A stretch of 47,581 nucleotides of DNA, taken from contig CALXZU010000008.1 in NCBI GenBank assembly GCA_944393325.1, positions 1-47,581 on the forward strand, in the 5' to 3' direction. Positions 1 through 9,125 of the stretch are shown piece after piece; position 1 is the first letter of the stretch; every line of letters starts with the position of its first letter. The notes beneath the pieces are model-generated. The model made no database searches. It saw only the letters and a program-made list of their open reading frames with translations, and was not told the DNA's origin. The DNA comes from an uncultured Clostridia bacterium. Lineage in GTDB: Bacteria; Bacillota; Clostridia; TANB77; CAG-508. Both the position numbers and the translations under genes were made by a program.

Positions 1-99
1 ATAAGAAAGGTAATCTAAAGGAAACTTTTTTGCTGGCTAACCATCAGTAATTTCCTATACATAATTGTTTTACTAATATTAGCAGGAGTATCAATTGCT

Positions 100-1290
100 A
101 TGCTAACTGGTGAGAATGGAATACTATCACAAGCACGTAATGCAAAAAAGGAAACAGAAGAGGCAACTGAAGATGAGAAAGCAAGGCTTCAACAAATTGA
201 AGATTCAATGAATGAAAAAATTGGTTTAACAAAAAGTAAGGATTTTATAACAACATGGAAGGTAAATGCCGGAGATGAGTTGATGTTACCAATTTCATTA
301 AGTAGTGGAGATAGTAATTTTACTGTTGATTGGGGAGATGGTAGTGCTGTAGAAACTATAAATAGTGAAGAAGATTTACCAGATTACCCTAAACATACAT
401 ATGATACAGCAGGAGAATATGATATAAAAATTAGTGGAAAATGTAGCTATTTTTGTACATATCAATTTAGCGAGGAACATGGAAATCATCCAGAACAATA
501 TGAAAAATTAATAGCATTAAAATCTTGGGGAGAAATAGGTTGTGAAAAATATGAATTTTCACAATGTACAAATTTATCAGGAGCAATACCAAGTCCAAGT
601 GAAAATACATTTATAAATTTTAGTGATAATATGGAATATTTATTTCAAGGTTGTGCGAGTATAACAAGTATACCTGGAGATTTGTTTAGTAATATTCCTG
701 ATACTATAGTAAATTTTAGGGATATTTTTGAGGACTGTAGTTCATTAACAACTATTCCGGAAAACTTATTTGAAAAGGCTGTAAATGCTGAGACATTTGA
801 AGATACTTTTAGTGGCTGTAGTTCATTAGCGAGTATCCCAGAAAACTTATTTGTAAATAATCAAAAAGTGACAAATTTCAGTGGAGTATTCAAAGGGTGT
901 GAAGGGCTACAAAGTATCCCAGAAAACTTATTTGCAAATAATCAAAAAGTGACAAATTTCAGTGAAGTATTCAAAGGGTGTGAAGGATTACAAAGTATCC
1001 CAGAAAACCTATTTAAAAATAATCTAGAAGTTACTAATTTTTCATATGCATTTTATAGATGTCCAGAAATAGTTTCAATACCAAATACAATATTTGATAA
1101 CAATCAAAAGGTAACAGATTTTAGCTTTACATTTTATGGCTTAGATATAATAACATCAGCACCAGCATTATGGGAAAGAGAAGGAGTAACAGGAACGTCA
1201 TGTTTTGGATCATGTGATGAATTATTAGATTTAATAGATGCAGGAAGTTTACAATTAGCAATACCAGATGTTTGGCGTGCAAGGGAGTAA
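100..1290 (+). CDS. PKD + LRR-repeat surface protein lacking its prepilin leader
   Basis: Probable cell-surface protein. The reading frame is open from about base 19, but the first usable start is the ATG at 100, inside what should be the prepilin-like membrane helix: bases 61-99 still encode IIVLLILAGVSIA, while the expected leader (KGITLIALVIT) is replaced by unrelated sequence. Residues about 48-115 form a PKD-like fold with the WGDGS signature at 78-82. Residues about 180-365 are BspA-like 27-residue repeats of the type CxxLxSIPENLFxNNQKVTNFSxxF, two of them nearly identical in DNA (81-bp units at about 840-1030). No signal peptide or normal RBS is visible for the ATG. It is either a 5'-truncated pseudogene or a silent cassette whose N-terminus is supplied by recombination. 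The domain call is firm; the expression status is not. Confidence 0.65.
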   Translation: MLTGENGILSQARNAKKETEEATEDEKARLQQIEDSMNEKIGLTKSKDFITTWKVNAGDELMLPISLSSGDSNFTVDWGDGSAVETINSEEDLPDYPKHTYDTAGEYDIKISGKCSYFCTYQFSEEHGNHPEQYEKLIALKSWGEIGCEKYEFSQCTNLSGAIPSPSENTFINFSDNMEYLFQGCASITSIPGDLFSNIPDTIVNFRDIFEDCSSLTTIPENLFEKAVNAETFEDTFSGCSSLASIPENLFVNNQKVTNFSGVFKGCEGLQSIPENLFANNQKVTNFSEVFKGCEGLQSIPENLFKNNLEVTNFSYAFYRCPEIVSIPNTIFDNNQKVTDFSFTFYGLDIITSAPALWEREGVTGTSCFGSCDELLDLIDAGSLQLAIPDVWRARE

Positions 1291-1320
1291 AAGTTAATAT
1301 AGAAATACGTAGATAAGGAA

Positions 1321-1348
1321 TTCCCATTATTTATAATAATAATGGGAA
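1321..1348 (+). terminator. 10-bp hairpin after the LRR gene (weak terminator candidate)
   Basis: A perfect inverted repeat pairs 1321-1330 with 1339-1348 around an 8-base loop. The downstream bases are only moderately T-rich, so it may attenuate rather than end transcription. Confidence 0.35.
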
Positions 1349-1391
1349 AAGATTTATTTAAATAATTATGCTTAGAATAATTGGAGGAAAA

Positions 1392-2897
1392 ATGGAAAAG
1401 AGAGAACAAAAAGGAATTACATTAATAGCGCTTGTAATTACAATTATTGTTTTGATTATTTTAGCTGGAGTGTCGATTACTATGTTAACAGGCGAAAATG
1501 GAATAATAACGCAAGCAAAGGAAAGCAAAGAAAAAACAGAAGAAGCTAAGGGTAATGAAATAAAAATTTTGGGAAAATATGAAAAATTTGTAAATTTGTA
1601 TGAAGAAAGTAAAGAAACATTAAGAAATCCGGATAGAGGTTTTTATAAATTAGTACAAGTAGAACTTAAAACTGAAGATGAAGATTTTAAAGATTTCGAG
1701 GATATAATAAAAGATATAAGCCAAGAGGATACAGATGTATCAATAATTTCTTTTCAGTTAAATTTAATAAATTTTGTGGAAAATACACAAATATCAAATA
1801 AAAAAATCGAGGATATAAATCAATATTTTTCAATAATGAGACAATATGGTTATCAAGTGATCTTTAGAGTAGTATATGATAGTAAAGGTGTAGAAAATCC
1901 AGAACCAGAATTTGAGGAAATATTAAGTCAGATAGATAGATTGAAAAATGTATATATAGAAAATGAGGATATAATTTTAGTAGTAGAAGCAGGATTTTTA
2001 GGTTCGTATGGAGAATGGCATAGTGGAAAATATGATGAAGATATAAGCAAAAGAAATGCATTGATAGAAAAATTATTAGATATAGTACCAGAAAAAATAC
2101 AAATAAATTTAAGAAGACCAAGTTTTATAACAGATTATACAGGAAATATGAATACAGTTACAAAATTAAATGCATATTCAAGTGAGAAAATAGCAAGATT
2201 GGGGCTTCATAATGATGGATATTTGGCGTCTGCTACAGATTTAGGAACATTTAAAGAAGAAAGAGAGGAGAGTTTAAATTGGCAAGAAAAACAAACAATG
2301 TATACTCTTTTTGGAGGAGAATGCCAAAATAAAGATAGTGAATATACTAATTTAGAAAATGCAATTCCTGATATGGAAAAAAGACATTGTACATATATGA
2401 ATAAAACATATGATAGAGAAGTTAAAGAAAAATGGAAAGAATCTACATATACAGGAAAAGGCATATATAACAATGAAACAGGCTATAAATATATACAAGA
2501 TCATTTAGGATATAGATTAGTTTTAAAAAATTCAGATATAGATATTTCTAACGCAGGAGACATGGAAGTAAAATTGAAAATAGAAAATGTAGGATTTGGA
2601 AACATTGTAAGAGAAAAACAAATAGTATTAATTTTAAAAAGTGATAATGAAAAATATAGTATAAAAACTACTATTGATATAAGGGAAAAAGAACAAGATG
2701 GATTTTATGAATTTACAATTTCAGAAGAATTACCAGAAGATATAAAATCTGGAAACTACGATTTATACTTAAATATCCAAGAACCATATGAGAGTTTAAT
2801 GGGAAATAATAATTATAAGATTAAATTAGCAAATACGCATACATGGGATGAAGAAGTTGGAGCAAATTACATAGGAAGTATCGAAATTTTAAAATAA
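1392..2897 (+). CDS. Prepilin-like leader fused to DUF4874/DUF4832-type domain
   Basis: About 501 residues. The start chosen is the ATG at 1392, preceded by GGAGG at 1383-1387; the ATG at 1368 lies upstream of that RBS. Residues 1-8 (MEKREQKG) followed by ITLIALVITIIVLIILAG form a type IV prepilin-like leader and helix, with Ala instead of the usual Glu at +5. The helix continues into the MLTGENGI segment common in gut Clostridia surface proteins. The motif NPDRGFY at 79-85 marks the start of a DUF4874-like region, with a DUF4832-like C-terminal part including a beta-rich tail. Members of these domain families resemble glycoside-hydrolase (beta/alpha)8 folds, but the activity here is unknown. 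Likely exported and anchored through the N-terminal helix. The family call is good; the enzymatic role is open. Confidence 0.75.
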   Translation: MEKREQKGITLIALVITIIVLIILAGVSITMLTGENGIITQAKESKEKTEEAKGNEIKILGKYEKFVNLYEESKETLRNPDRGFYKLVQVELKTEDEDFKDFEDIIKDISQEDTDVSIISFQLNLINFVENTQISNKKIEDINQYFSIMRQYGYQVIFRVVYDSKGVENPEPEFEEILSQIDRLKNVYIENEDIILVVEAGFLGSYGEWHSGKYDEDISKRNALIEKLLDIVPEKIQINLRRPSFITDYTGNMNTVTKLNAYSSEKIARLGLHNDGYLASATDLGTFKEEREESLNWQEKQTMYTLFGGECQNKDSEYTNLENAIPDMEKRHCTYMNKTYDREVKEKWKESTYTGKGIYNNETGYKYIQDHLGYRLVLKNSDIDISNAGDMEVKLKIENVGFGNIVREKQIVLILKSDNEKYSIKTTIDIREKEQDGFYEFTISEELPEDIKSGNYDLYLNIQEPYESLMGNNNYKIKLANTHTWDEEVGANYIGSIEILK

Positions 2898-2937
2898 AAT
2901 ATATCAAATTATTAGTACTAAAAATACAAGATAATAA

Positions 2938-3063
2938 TTTTGGAATGAGAAAATAGAAATGTTAAAAGTACCAGATGGTGAGAGTTGTTTTGGAGGATGC
3001 GAAAAACTTGATAATTATGAAGATATACCAGAATATTGGAGTAAGATATTACCTCCTTCCTAA
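2938..3063 (+). pseudogene. C-terminal remnant of a second LRR surface protein
   Basis: The frame 2938-3063 is open and encodes WNEKIEMLKVPDGESCFGG followed by CEKLDNYEDIPEYW. This matches the C-terminus of the upstream PKD/LRR protein (CFGSCDELLDLIDAG...IPDVW) in order and spacing. A stop at 2935-2937 and the lack of an upstream body show that only the tail survives, so surface-protein genes have recombined or been lost here. Confidence 0.55.
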
Positions 3064-3073
3064 AATGTTATAG

Positions 3074-3112
3074 AAAACATTTCTAAGTTTAATCTTAGAA
3101 GTGTTTTTTTTT
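3074..3112 (+). terminator. Intrinsic terminator
   Basis: The 14-bp stem pairs 3074-3087 with 3094-3107 (one G-T wobble), has a 6-base loop, and runs into an uninterrupted T tract to 3112. It ends the surface-protein block before the glucosaminidase gene. Confidence 0.85.
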
Positions 3113-3175
3113 GTTACAGAAATATTAAAACTATATTACAATTTAGTGACTAGTGGGGTTTTAGAGGTTTTTTCG

Positions 3176-3204
3176 TTGACAAAATAGACTCAAAAATGTA
3201 GAAT
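3176..3204 (+). promoter_or_regulatory. Sigma-A promoter for the glucosaminidase gene
   Basis: TTGACA at 3176-3181, a 17-base spacer, then TAGAAT at 3199-3204. Transcription would begin near 3211, leaving only about ten bases before the ATG at 3221, with AGGTGA at 3211-3216 as RBS. The 5' leader is therefore extremely short. Confidence 0.6.
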
Positions 3205-3220
3205 TATAATAGGTGATAGT

Positions 3221-4444
3221 ATGAAATCAAAAGAAAAAAGAAGGAAAGGAATATCATTAAAAAATATAATAATATTTTTTGGCGGTATTTTAGTTTTATT
3301 GTATTTGTTAATATTTTATAACTATTTCTTTGTAAAAAGTGAAGTATTAGCAAAAGAAGCAGTATCACAAGTTACTGATGTTAAAATAAGTAATAAAGAA
3401 TTAGTAAATATAGATGAAATTATAAAAGCAAATACTGAAAACAATTTAAGCGAAGAATATATAACAGAAGAAGTAGATTTAGAATATATAACAAAATATG
3501 AAGCAAATCAAGAATTGCCAAAAGGGGTAATACAGGTAATTCAAGAAGGAAGAGAAGGAAAACAAGAAGTAGTTACAAAAATAACATATGAAAATGGACA
3601 AGTAGTCTCAGAAGAGCAGATAAGTAGTAAGGTAACAAAAGCAGCAGTAAATAAAATAGTAGAAATCGGACAAGGAGCAGGAAGTACATACAAAGTAAAA
3701 CAAGGAGATAAGGTATATACAATATCAGATAGAGTGGAAGTGAAATTAGAACCTAATATTACATCTGAAAAAGTAGCTACACTAGGAAAAGATGTAGAAT
3801 TAACAGTTGTAGGAATAGATGGTGAGTGGTATCAAATAACAGGACAAGGGATAAGAGGATATATAAAAATAGAAAATACTACATATGTAAATAAAGAAGA
3901 AGTAGTAGTAGAAAAGAATAATGAAGAAGATAATAATAGTGGAACAATAACTCCTTTAAGTTTTGATATTGAACTTAATAAACCAAGTGGACTTAGTTTA
4001 GAACAATTTAAAAAGATATTAACAGACAGTAAAGATGTAAACAAAGTGATGGAAAAAAATGCGGAATATTTTTATTATATAGAAGAACAATATAATATAA
4101 ATGGTGTATTTGTAGCAGCAGTAGCAATACATGAAAGTGGATGGGGAACATCAAAAATATCAAAAGATAAATACAATTTATTTGGATATGGAGCATATGA
4201 TTCAAGTCCATATAATAGTGCATATGAATTTTCAAATTATTCTGAAAGTATAGATTTAATAGCAAGAGTATTTGTAAAATACTATTTAAACCCAAAAGGA
4301 ACATCAATTTATGATGGAGAACAAGCGTCAGGAAAATATTATAATGGAGCAACATTGACTGGAGTAAATAAGAAATATGCAACAGATAAAAACTGGGCAA
4401 ATGCAGTATATAAACATATGGAATATTTATATAATAAATTATAA
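3221..4444 (+). CDS. G5-SH3b-glucosaminidase cell-wall hydrolase
   Basis: 407 residues. A basic N-terminus and a membrane helix at about 15-37 anchor or export the protein. Residues about 78-150 are a G5-like domain (ITEEVDLEYITKYE...). Residues about 165-225 are a bacterial SH3 domain with the GEWYQI core, likely binding the wall. Residues about 260-407 match the mannosyl-glycoprotein endo-beta-N-acetylglucosaminidase-like family that cleaves peptidoglycan glycan strands; the AIHESGWGTS motif places the catalytic Glu at 305. It is monocistronic between its own promoter and the next one. Role inferred: peptidoglycan remodelling or daughter-cell separation. Confidence 0.88.
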   Translation: MKSKEKRRKGISLKNIIIFFGGILVLLYLLIFYNYFFVKSEVLAKEAVSQVTDVKISNKELVNIDEIIKANTENNLSEEYITEEVDLEYITKYEANQELPKGVIQVIQEGREGKQEVVTKITYENGQVVSEEQISSKVTKAAVNKIVEIGQGAGSTYKVKQGDKVYTISDRVEVKLEPNITSEKVATLGKDVELTVVGIDGEWYQITGQGIRGYIKIENTTYVNKEEVVVEKNNEEDNNSGTITPLSFDIELNKPSGLSLEQFKKILTDSKDVNKVMEKNAEYFYYIEEQYNINGVFVAAVAIHESGWGTSKISKDKYNLFGYGAYDSSPYNSAYEFSNYSESIDLIARVFVKYYLNPKGTSIYDGEQASGKYYNGATLTGVNKKYATDKNWANAVYKHMEYLYNKL

Positions 4445-4452
4445 AAAATTCC

Positions 4453-4481
4453 TTGATATTTTTTTGAATTTATTGTATGAT
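4453..4481 (+). promoter_or_regulatory. Sigma-A promoter for the VirB2-like/CpaE-like operon
   Basis: TTGATA at 4453-4458, a 17-base spacer and TATGAT at 4476-4481. It is the only good promoter before the run of closely spaced genes from 4548 to 9073. Confidence 0.7.
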
Positions 4482-4547
4482 ATAAGGGTATAAGGCTTTA
4501 AATAAAAGATTTAGGCTAAAAGACTTTAGAAAGGGGCTTAAAATGAT

Positions 4548-4955
4548 ATGAAAAAAGCACTACTAATATCTGCCATAATTGTAATAATAATTGGAGCATT
4601 TTTTATAGCAACAAATGTATATGGAGCAGAACAAGCTATAGATGAAGAAACAGAAAGTAAAATAATAGAAATAAAAGATAATGCTACAAAATCATTAGAA
4701 GATTATCAAGAAAAATATGGTTCAGAAGTATATGGATTAGTTGCATATATATTAAATTTAGTAAGAATTTATAGTATACCTCTATGTTTCTTAGGGATTG
4801 CTATAGGAGCTATACATCAATACATAATTGGTATTAGAAAACTTGATACTTTAGAAAAAGGTATGGCTTTAATAGTTACATTTGTAACAATATTAATAAT
4901 ATGCCAAATTTTACCATTAGCATTTGCGGTGTTTGTAAAGTTTGGAAGGGGGTAA
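4548..4955 (+). CDS. Small VirB2/TrbC-like membrane protein
   Basis: 135 residues. A signal-peptide-like helix (about 4-22) ends at VYGAEQA, which reads as a signal peptidase site after YGA. Two further hydrophobic segments lie at about 75-97 and 107-131. This layout, signal peptide plus two helices, is that of TrbC/VirB2-type pilins, but I see no diagnostic motif. The ATG at 4543 is followed at once by an in-frame stop, so 4548 (RBS AAAGGGG upstream) is used. The stop is 3 bases before the next gene, an ATPase with a CpaE-like domain, which suggests a joint role in a surface or secretion assembly. Confidence 0.6.
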   Translation: MKKALLISAIIVIIIGAFFIATNVYGAEQAIDEETESKIIEIKDNATKSLEDYQEKYGSEVYGLVAYILNLVRIYSIPLCFLGIAIGAIHQYIIGIRKLDTLEKGMALIVTFVTILIICQILPLAFAVFVKFGRG

Positions 4956-4958
4956 CAA

Positions 4959-7199
4959 ATGAAAGTACTATTTGCAGTGAGTGATGAAGAAATCTCAGAA
5001 TCAATAGTTAAGAGATATCAAAAAGACTATAAACAAATCATTTCATATAAAAATGTATATTACTTTAATGCAATATTGAAAGAAATACAAAAAGACAAAA
5101 CTTATGACAGAATTGTTATAAGCGAAGAGTTAGAGGCTTTTACACATACACAATATGACCAAATAGATAAATTTATATTTGAAAAATTAGATGGTATAAG
5201 TGATGAAGCATCAAATTTAAAAGGAGATGATATACCAATAATTTTGATTTGCTCAGATAGAAGAGTAAAATCAGAAGAAATGCTAGTTAAATTATTTGGA
5301 ATAGGTGTATATAATGCAGTATTAGGAGCAGATAGAAGTGTAGAAGAAGTATGCAAATTGATAAATAGACCACGTTCTAAAAAAGAAGCAAAAATTTACT
5401 ATCAAATAGATTCAGAAAATGTAAGTTATCAAAGTGAAAACGAAAATGATGTTAGTGAGATAGAAATCCAGAATATTTTAGCTCATTATAAAAGATTAGG
5501 AAAAAATGAAGATAAATATTTAGAGAGTTTTGATAATATAGCAGCACAGTATAATGATACACAATTAAGAATTATAAGTAAATTTTTACCTTTAAATGTA
5601 AGAGCAGTTTTAGAAGAAAGATCACCAAAATACCAACAAGTAATGTCATTCAATAGTAGTGTATCAGATAGATTAAGAAAAAATCAAAAATTAGATATAG
5701 ATGAAGGACCTAGTGAAAAATTACTTGAGCCAAAACAAAAAAGAATGTCTAAACCAGTAGTTATTCCTTCAGCAGTAGATGTAAGTGGAGCTAAAAAATT
5801 AGCAAGAAATAAAGCACCAAAACAAGTACAAGTACCAATACCAGAAGTAGAAGAACCAGAATTAGATAATATAGAAGAAGAGTCTTTCCAGGAAATACAA
5901 CCTATAGAAGAAGTAGTAGAGCCAGTTGTAGAAGCACCAAAGAAAAGAAGAGGAAGACCAAGAAAAAATCCACTTCCTGAGCCAAGTACTACACCACAAG
6001 TAAAAAGAGGAAGAGGAAGACCAAAGAAAAATGTAAGTACAGATTCAAGTGTAGAAGAAGTTTCAATATTACCAGGATTAGAACCAGAGCCAATAGAAGA
6101 GGAAAAAGAAACAATTTTACCTGGAGTTGGTGAAGAGTATAATGAAGAACCAGAAGTTAGAACATTTGAAAATACCAATATAAATACTCAAGAGGCATCA
6201 AACATCTCTAATACATATAGAAACGAAGAACAAAATTACAATATGAATAATTTTACACCTAGTAATGTAGTAAGAGATGCACCAAGAAGAGAAAATAACG
6301 ATATACAGACAGAAAAAATAGATTTATCAAGATATTTGGTACCAGGCAAAAAAATAGCAACATTTATAGGAACTGGAAAAAATGGAACATCATTTATAGT
6401 AAATAATTTAGCAGAATTATTATCAACATCAGGAATAAATGTAGCAATACTTGATACAACTCAAAATAGGAATTCATATTATATTTATACAAAGAATGAA
6501 GAAGAATTAAGAGAAATAGCTGCAAATTCAATACAAGGTTTAGCAAATGGAGAAGCAAGAGGAATAAAAGTAAATCAAAATCTTACAGTATATACATCAT
6601 TACCAGATGAGGGAGAAGAAATTGTACATACAGATAAAATACTTGAAACATTACTTCAGAATCATTCATTAATTTTAATAGACACAGATTTTGATACGCC
6701 ATATAGATATTTTGAACAAGCACAAGAAATATATTTAGTCCAAACATTAGATGTATTGACAATACAACCGTTAACAGCTTTTTTACGAGAATTAAAAGCT
6801 AAAAATATTTTAGATGAAAAGAAAATAAGAATAGTGCTTAATAAGGCAGTAAAGCTAAAAGGAGTAACAGATAGAACCATAATAGGTGGAATGGCATTTT
6901 ACAATGATCCTTCAATGTCGTTTATGACAGAATTATTTGATAGAAATACAGTAAGATATGTAACAATTCCTTTTGATCAAGATGTCTATACAAAATATTT
7001 AGAAGGTGTTATAGAATGTAATGTAACATTAAAAGGCTATTCAAAAACATTTATGCAATCTTTAAGAGAATTAGGAAATATGTTATATCAAGCAGGAAAC
7101 GCAAATTATAGACCACCAACAGTTGGAGGTTATACAAATACAAATAGTTTTTCACCAAGTATGAATAATACTCTAAATCAGATGAAAAATAATTATTAA
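4959..7199 (+). CDS. CpaE-like ParA-family ATPase with receiver-like N-terminus and AT-hooks
   Basis: 746 residues. Residues about 1-140 look like a degenerate response-receiver domain (MKVLFAVSDEE..., ...IPIILICSDRR), as in CpaE. A helical segment follows (about 160-230), then a low-complexity Pro/Glu/Lys linker (about 245-450). The linker carries two AT-hook-like motifs, KKRRGRPRKN near 328 and KRGRGRPKKN near 349, suggesting DNA or RNA contact. The C-terminal third (about 465-720) is a MinD/ParA-type fold: KKIATFIGTGKNGTS is a degenerate Walker A and ILIDTDFDTP a Walker-B-like strand. CpaE proteins position type IV/Tad pilus machinery. The role here is inferred from domain order and from co-transcription with the VirB2-like gene. 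Confidence 0.65.
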   Translation: MKVLFAVSDEEISESIVKRYQKDYKQIISYKNVYYFNAILKEIQKDKTYDRIVISEELEAFTHTQYDQIDKFIFEKLDGISDEASNLKGDDIPIILICSDRRVKSEEMLVKLFGIGVYNAVLGADRSVEEVCKLINRPRSKKEAKIYYQIDSENVSYQSENENDVSEIEIQNILAHYKRLGKNEDKYLESFDNIAAQYNDTQLRIISKFLPLNVRAVLEERSPKYQQVMSFNSSVSDRLRKNQKLDIDEGPSEKLLEPKQKRMSKPVVIPSAVDVSGAKKLARNKAPKQVQVPIPEVEEPELDNIEEESFQEIQPIEEVVEPVVEAPKKRRGRPRKNPLPEPSTTPQVKRGRGRPKKNVSTDSSVEEVSILPGLEPEPIEEEKETILPGVGEEYNEEPEVRTFENTNINTQEASNISNTYRNEEQNYNMNNFTPSNVVRDAPRRENNDIQTEKIDLSRYLVPGKKIATFIGTGKNGTSFIVNNLAELLSTSGINVAILDTTQNRNSYYIYTKNEEELREIAANSIQGLANGEARGIKVNQNLTVYTSLPDEGEEIVHTDKILETLLQNHSLILIDTDFDTPYRYFEQAQEIYLVQTLDVLTIQPLTAFLRELKAKNILDEKKIRIVLNKAVKLKGVTDRTIIGGMAFYNDPSMSFMTELFDRNTVRYVTIPFDQDVYTKYLEGVIECNVTLKGYSKTFMQSLRELGNMLYQAGNANYRPPTVGGYTNTNSFSPSMNNTLNQMKNNY

Positions 7200-7222
7200 T
7201 AAAGCAAGGAGGAAAGAACCAA

Positions 7223-8362
7223 GTGGTTATGATAGCAGTAGTTGTTATATTAGTTTTAATAGTAATTGGACTAATATTCTATAATGTAAGAATACATAAA
7301 AAAATACAAAAATTCAGAAATTTAAATCAAAAAATAACAAATTTATATGTTGTACAAGATTTTATGAATGCAATTGGTGAAACATCTACAGTTGATGAAA
7401 AAATCAAAAAAATAAATGATATTTTGATAGAAAGATATGAAATAAAATACTCTACAATAGTAGTATTTGATGGAGCTGAATATCAAGTAAAAGCATCAAA
7501 TGTAGATCATAAACATTGGGAGGCATTAAAATCTTTACAAGATGTAGATATGTTTAAAGATAGTATAGAATCTGCAACACCAAAATATGTAACAGTAAAT
7601 AGTGAAAATGAAAGATTACCATATCAACAAATGGAATTCGGAAGGGCAAAATCTGCTATATTTTTTCCTCTATATATTGATAATGTATATATTGGGTATT
7701 GGATAATAGAAAGTGGAACACCACATGACTTTGATAATGTTGATACAACGGTATTAGAAGTAATAAAAGAAAATATTGTTTCAGTATTAAAAACAGTTGT
7801 ACATCAAAAAACATTAGAAACAATAGTAAGAAAAGATTTGTTTACTGGTCTATATTCAGAAGAATATTTATATGGAGAAGGTAAAAAAATAATAGACCAA
7901 TATACAATTTCAACAATATGTATGTTTAAGATAACAAATATCGTGCAAATTAACAAAGATTATTCAAGGGAACTAGGAAACAAAGTAATAACAGCAATTA
8001 GTGATTTTGTTTATGAAAATTTATCACAAGAATATGTTTTTGTAAGATATATGGGACCTAAATTTGTTATAGCTTTTTCGGGAGTTGAAGCAAATGCGGT
8101 TGCAGATTTCTTAAATGACATAAAAGAAAAAATAGAAGCAATGCAAATACATTTGACAGAAGATGAAATAAAAGAATTAAATTTAGAAGTTAACTCAAGG
8201 AAGAAGCTAACTAAAGAGATGGAAAAAGAAATAGCTGTCCCAAGATTAAATTTTGTAATATCATCATATTACAAGGGAACAGGATTAGAAGAAGTATTAA
8301 AGAAATTAGAAGAGTATTTAGATAATGCTGACCCAAATGAAAGTGATATAACTAATATATAA
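7223..8362 (+). CDS. Membrane-anchored GAF + degenerate GGDEF protein
   Basis: About 379 residues from a GTG at 7223, spaced 10 bases after GGAGG at 7208-7212; the ATG at 7229 is too far from the RBS. One N-terminal helix (about 2-22) anchors the protein. Residues about 35-195 form a GAF-like sensory domain. Residues about 205-375 align in outline with GGDEF domains ([12 protein letters not shown] at the start), but the GG(D/E)EF active loop is not recognisable, so cyclic-di-GMP synthesis is unlikely. It could be a ligand-binding or scaffolding partner of the preceding ATPase. It is followed after 17 bases by ireB. Confidence 0.6.
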   Translation: MVMIAVVVILVLIVIGLIFYNVRIHKKIQKFRNLNQKITNLYVVQDFMNAIGETSTVDEKIKKINDILIERYEIKYSTIVVFDGAEYQVKASNVDHKHWEALKSLQDVDMFKDSIESATPKYVTVNSENERLPYQQMEFGRAKSAIFFPLYIDNVYIGYWIIESGTPHDFDNVDTTVLEVIKENIVSVLKTVVHQKTLETIVRKDLFTGLYSEEYLYGEGKKIIDQYTISTICMFKITNIVQINKDYSRELGNKVITAISDFVYENLSQEYVFVRYMGPKFVIAFSGVEANAVADFLNDIKEKIEAMQIHLTEDEIKELNLEVNSRKKLTKEMEKEIAVPRLNFVISSYYKGTGLEEVLKKLEEYLDNADPNESDITNI

Positions 8363-8379
8363 AAAGGAGGAATGCTATA

Positions 8380-8634
8380 ATGGAATTTGATAAAACAATG
8401 AGCTTTAAAGTAGAAAGAGAGCAAAATGTTAAATGTCAAGAAATACTAAAAGAAGTGTATGAAGCATTAGTAGAAAAGGGATATAATCCAATAAATCAAA
8501 TAGTTGGATATATTTTATCAGGAGATCCAACATATATAACAAGTCACAAAGATGCGAGAAATAAAATAAGAACAGTAGAAAGAGACGAATTATTAGAAAA
8601 AATGGTAAAAAAATATATAGGATTAGAAGATTAG
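8380..8634 (+). CDS. ireB: IreB/UPF0297 (DUF965) regulatory phosphoprotein
   Basis: 84 residues, the usual size. The core matches the family closely: TMSFKVE at the N-terminus, [27 protein letters not shown], then [18 protein letters not shown]. In enterococci IreB is phosphorylated on N-terminal threonines by a PASTA kinase and affects cephalosporin resistance. A strong RBS (AAAGGAGG) precedes it, and the stop is one base before ruvX, an arrangement conserved across Firmicutes. Confidence 0.95.
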   Translation: MEFDKTMSFKVEREQNVKCQEILKEVYEALVEKGYNPINQIVGYILSGDPTYITSHKDARNKIRTVERDELLEKMVKKYIGLED

Positions 8635-8635
8635 T

Positions 8636-9073
8636 ATGAGAAAACTTGGTATAGATTATGGAGAAGCAAGAGTTGGAATAGCAATTACAGATGAATTAAA
8701 TATAACAGTTCAAGGATTAGAGACAATTACAAGAAATGGTTCAGATAAAGTAATACTTAAAAAATTAGATGAAATATTTGAAAAATATGAAGTAGACACA
8801 ATAGTAGTTGGAATGCCATTTAATATGAATGGTACAATGTCAAAAAGAGCTGAGATAACAGAGGAATTTATCCATAAACTAAAATGTAAATATAATAAAA
8901 TGAAAATAGAAACAGTAGATGAAAGATTAACAACAGTGGAAGCTCATAGAACAATGAATTTTTTAGATGTAAAAAAGAATAAAAAGAAAAATATAGTTGA
9001 TACTATATCTGCAGTATATATTTTAGAAATTTATTTAAATAAATTTAAAAATACTATTTCAAAAAATAGTTAG
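8636..9073 (+). CDS. ruvX: RuvX/YqgF RNase H-fold nuclease
   Basis: 145 residues. LGIDYGEARVGIAITDE carries the first catalytic Asp, VVGMPFNMNGT is the central motif, and DERLTTVEA the conserved DERxTT motif. The family resolves Holliday junctions and/or processes pre-16S rRNA 5' ends. It is translationally coupled to ireB (one-base gap). The C-terminal DTISAVYILEIYL helix is complete, so the gene is intact. Confidence 0.95.
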   Translation: MRKLGIDYGEARVGIAITDELNITVQGLETITRNGSDKVILKKLDEIFEKYEVDTIVVGMPFNMNGTMSKRAEITEEFIHKLKCKYNKMKIETVDERLTTVEAHRTMNFLDVKKNKKKNIVDTISAVYILEIYLNKFKNTISKNS

Positions 9074-9125
9074 ATATGTTATTATAATTAAAATTATAAA
9101 TAATAAATTTGAAAGGAGAACAATA

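Noticed and set aside
840..1030. Possible CRISPR or other repeat array
   Set aside because: The repeats are 81-bp in-frame coding units without spacers.
5684..6178. Long minus-strand open frame opposite the CpaE-like gene
   Set aside because: It mirrors the Pro/Glu-rich codons of the real gene, lacks an RBS and has a biased Ser/Gly composition.
7223..8362. Active diguanylate cyclase
   Set aside because: The GG(D/E)EF loop is not present in the C-terminal domain.
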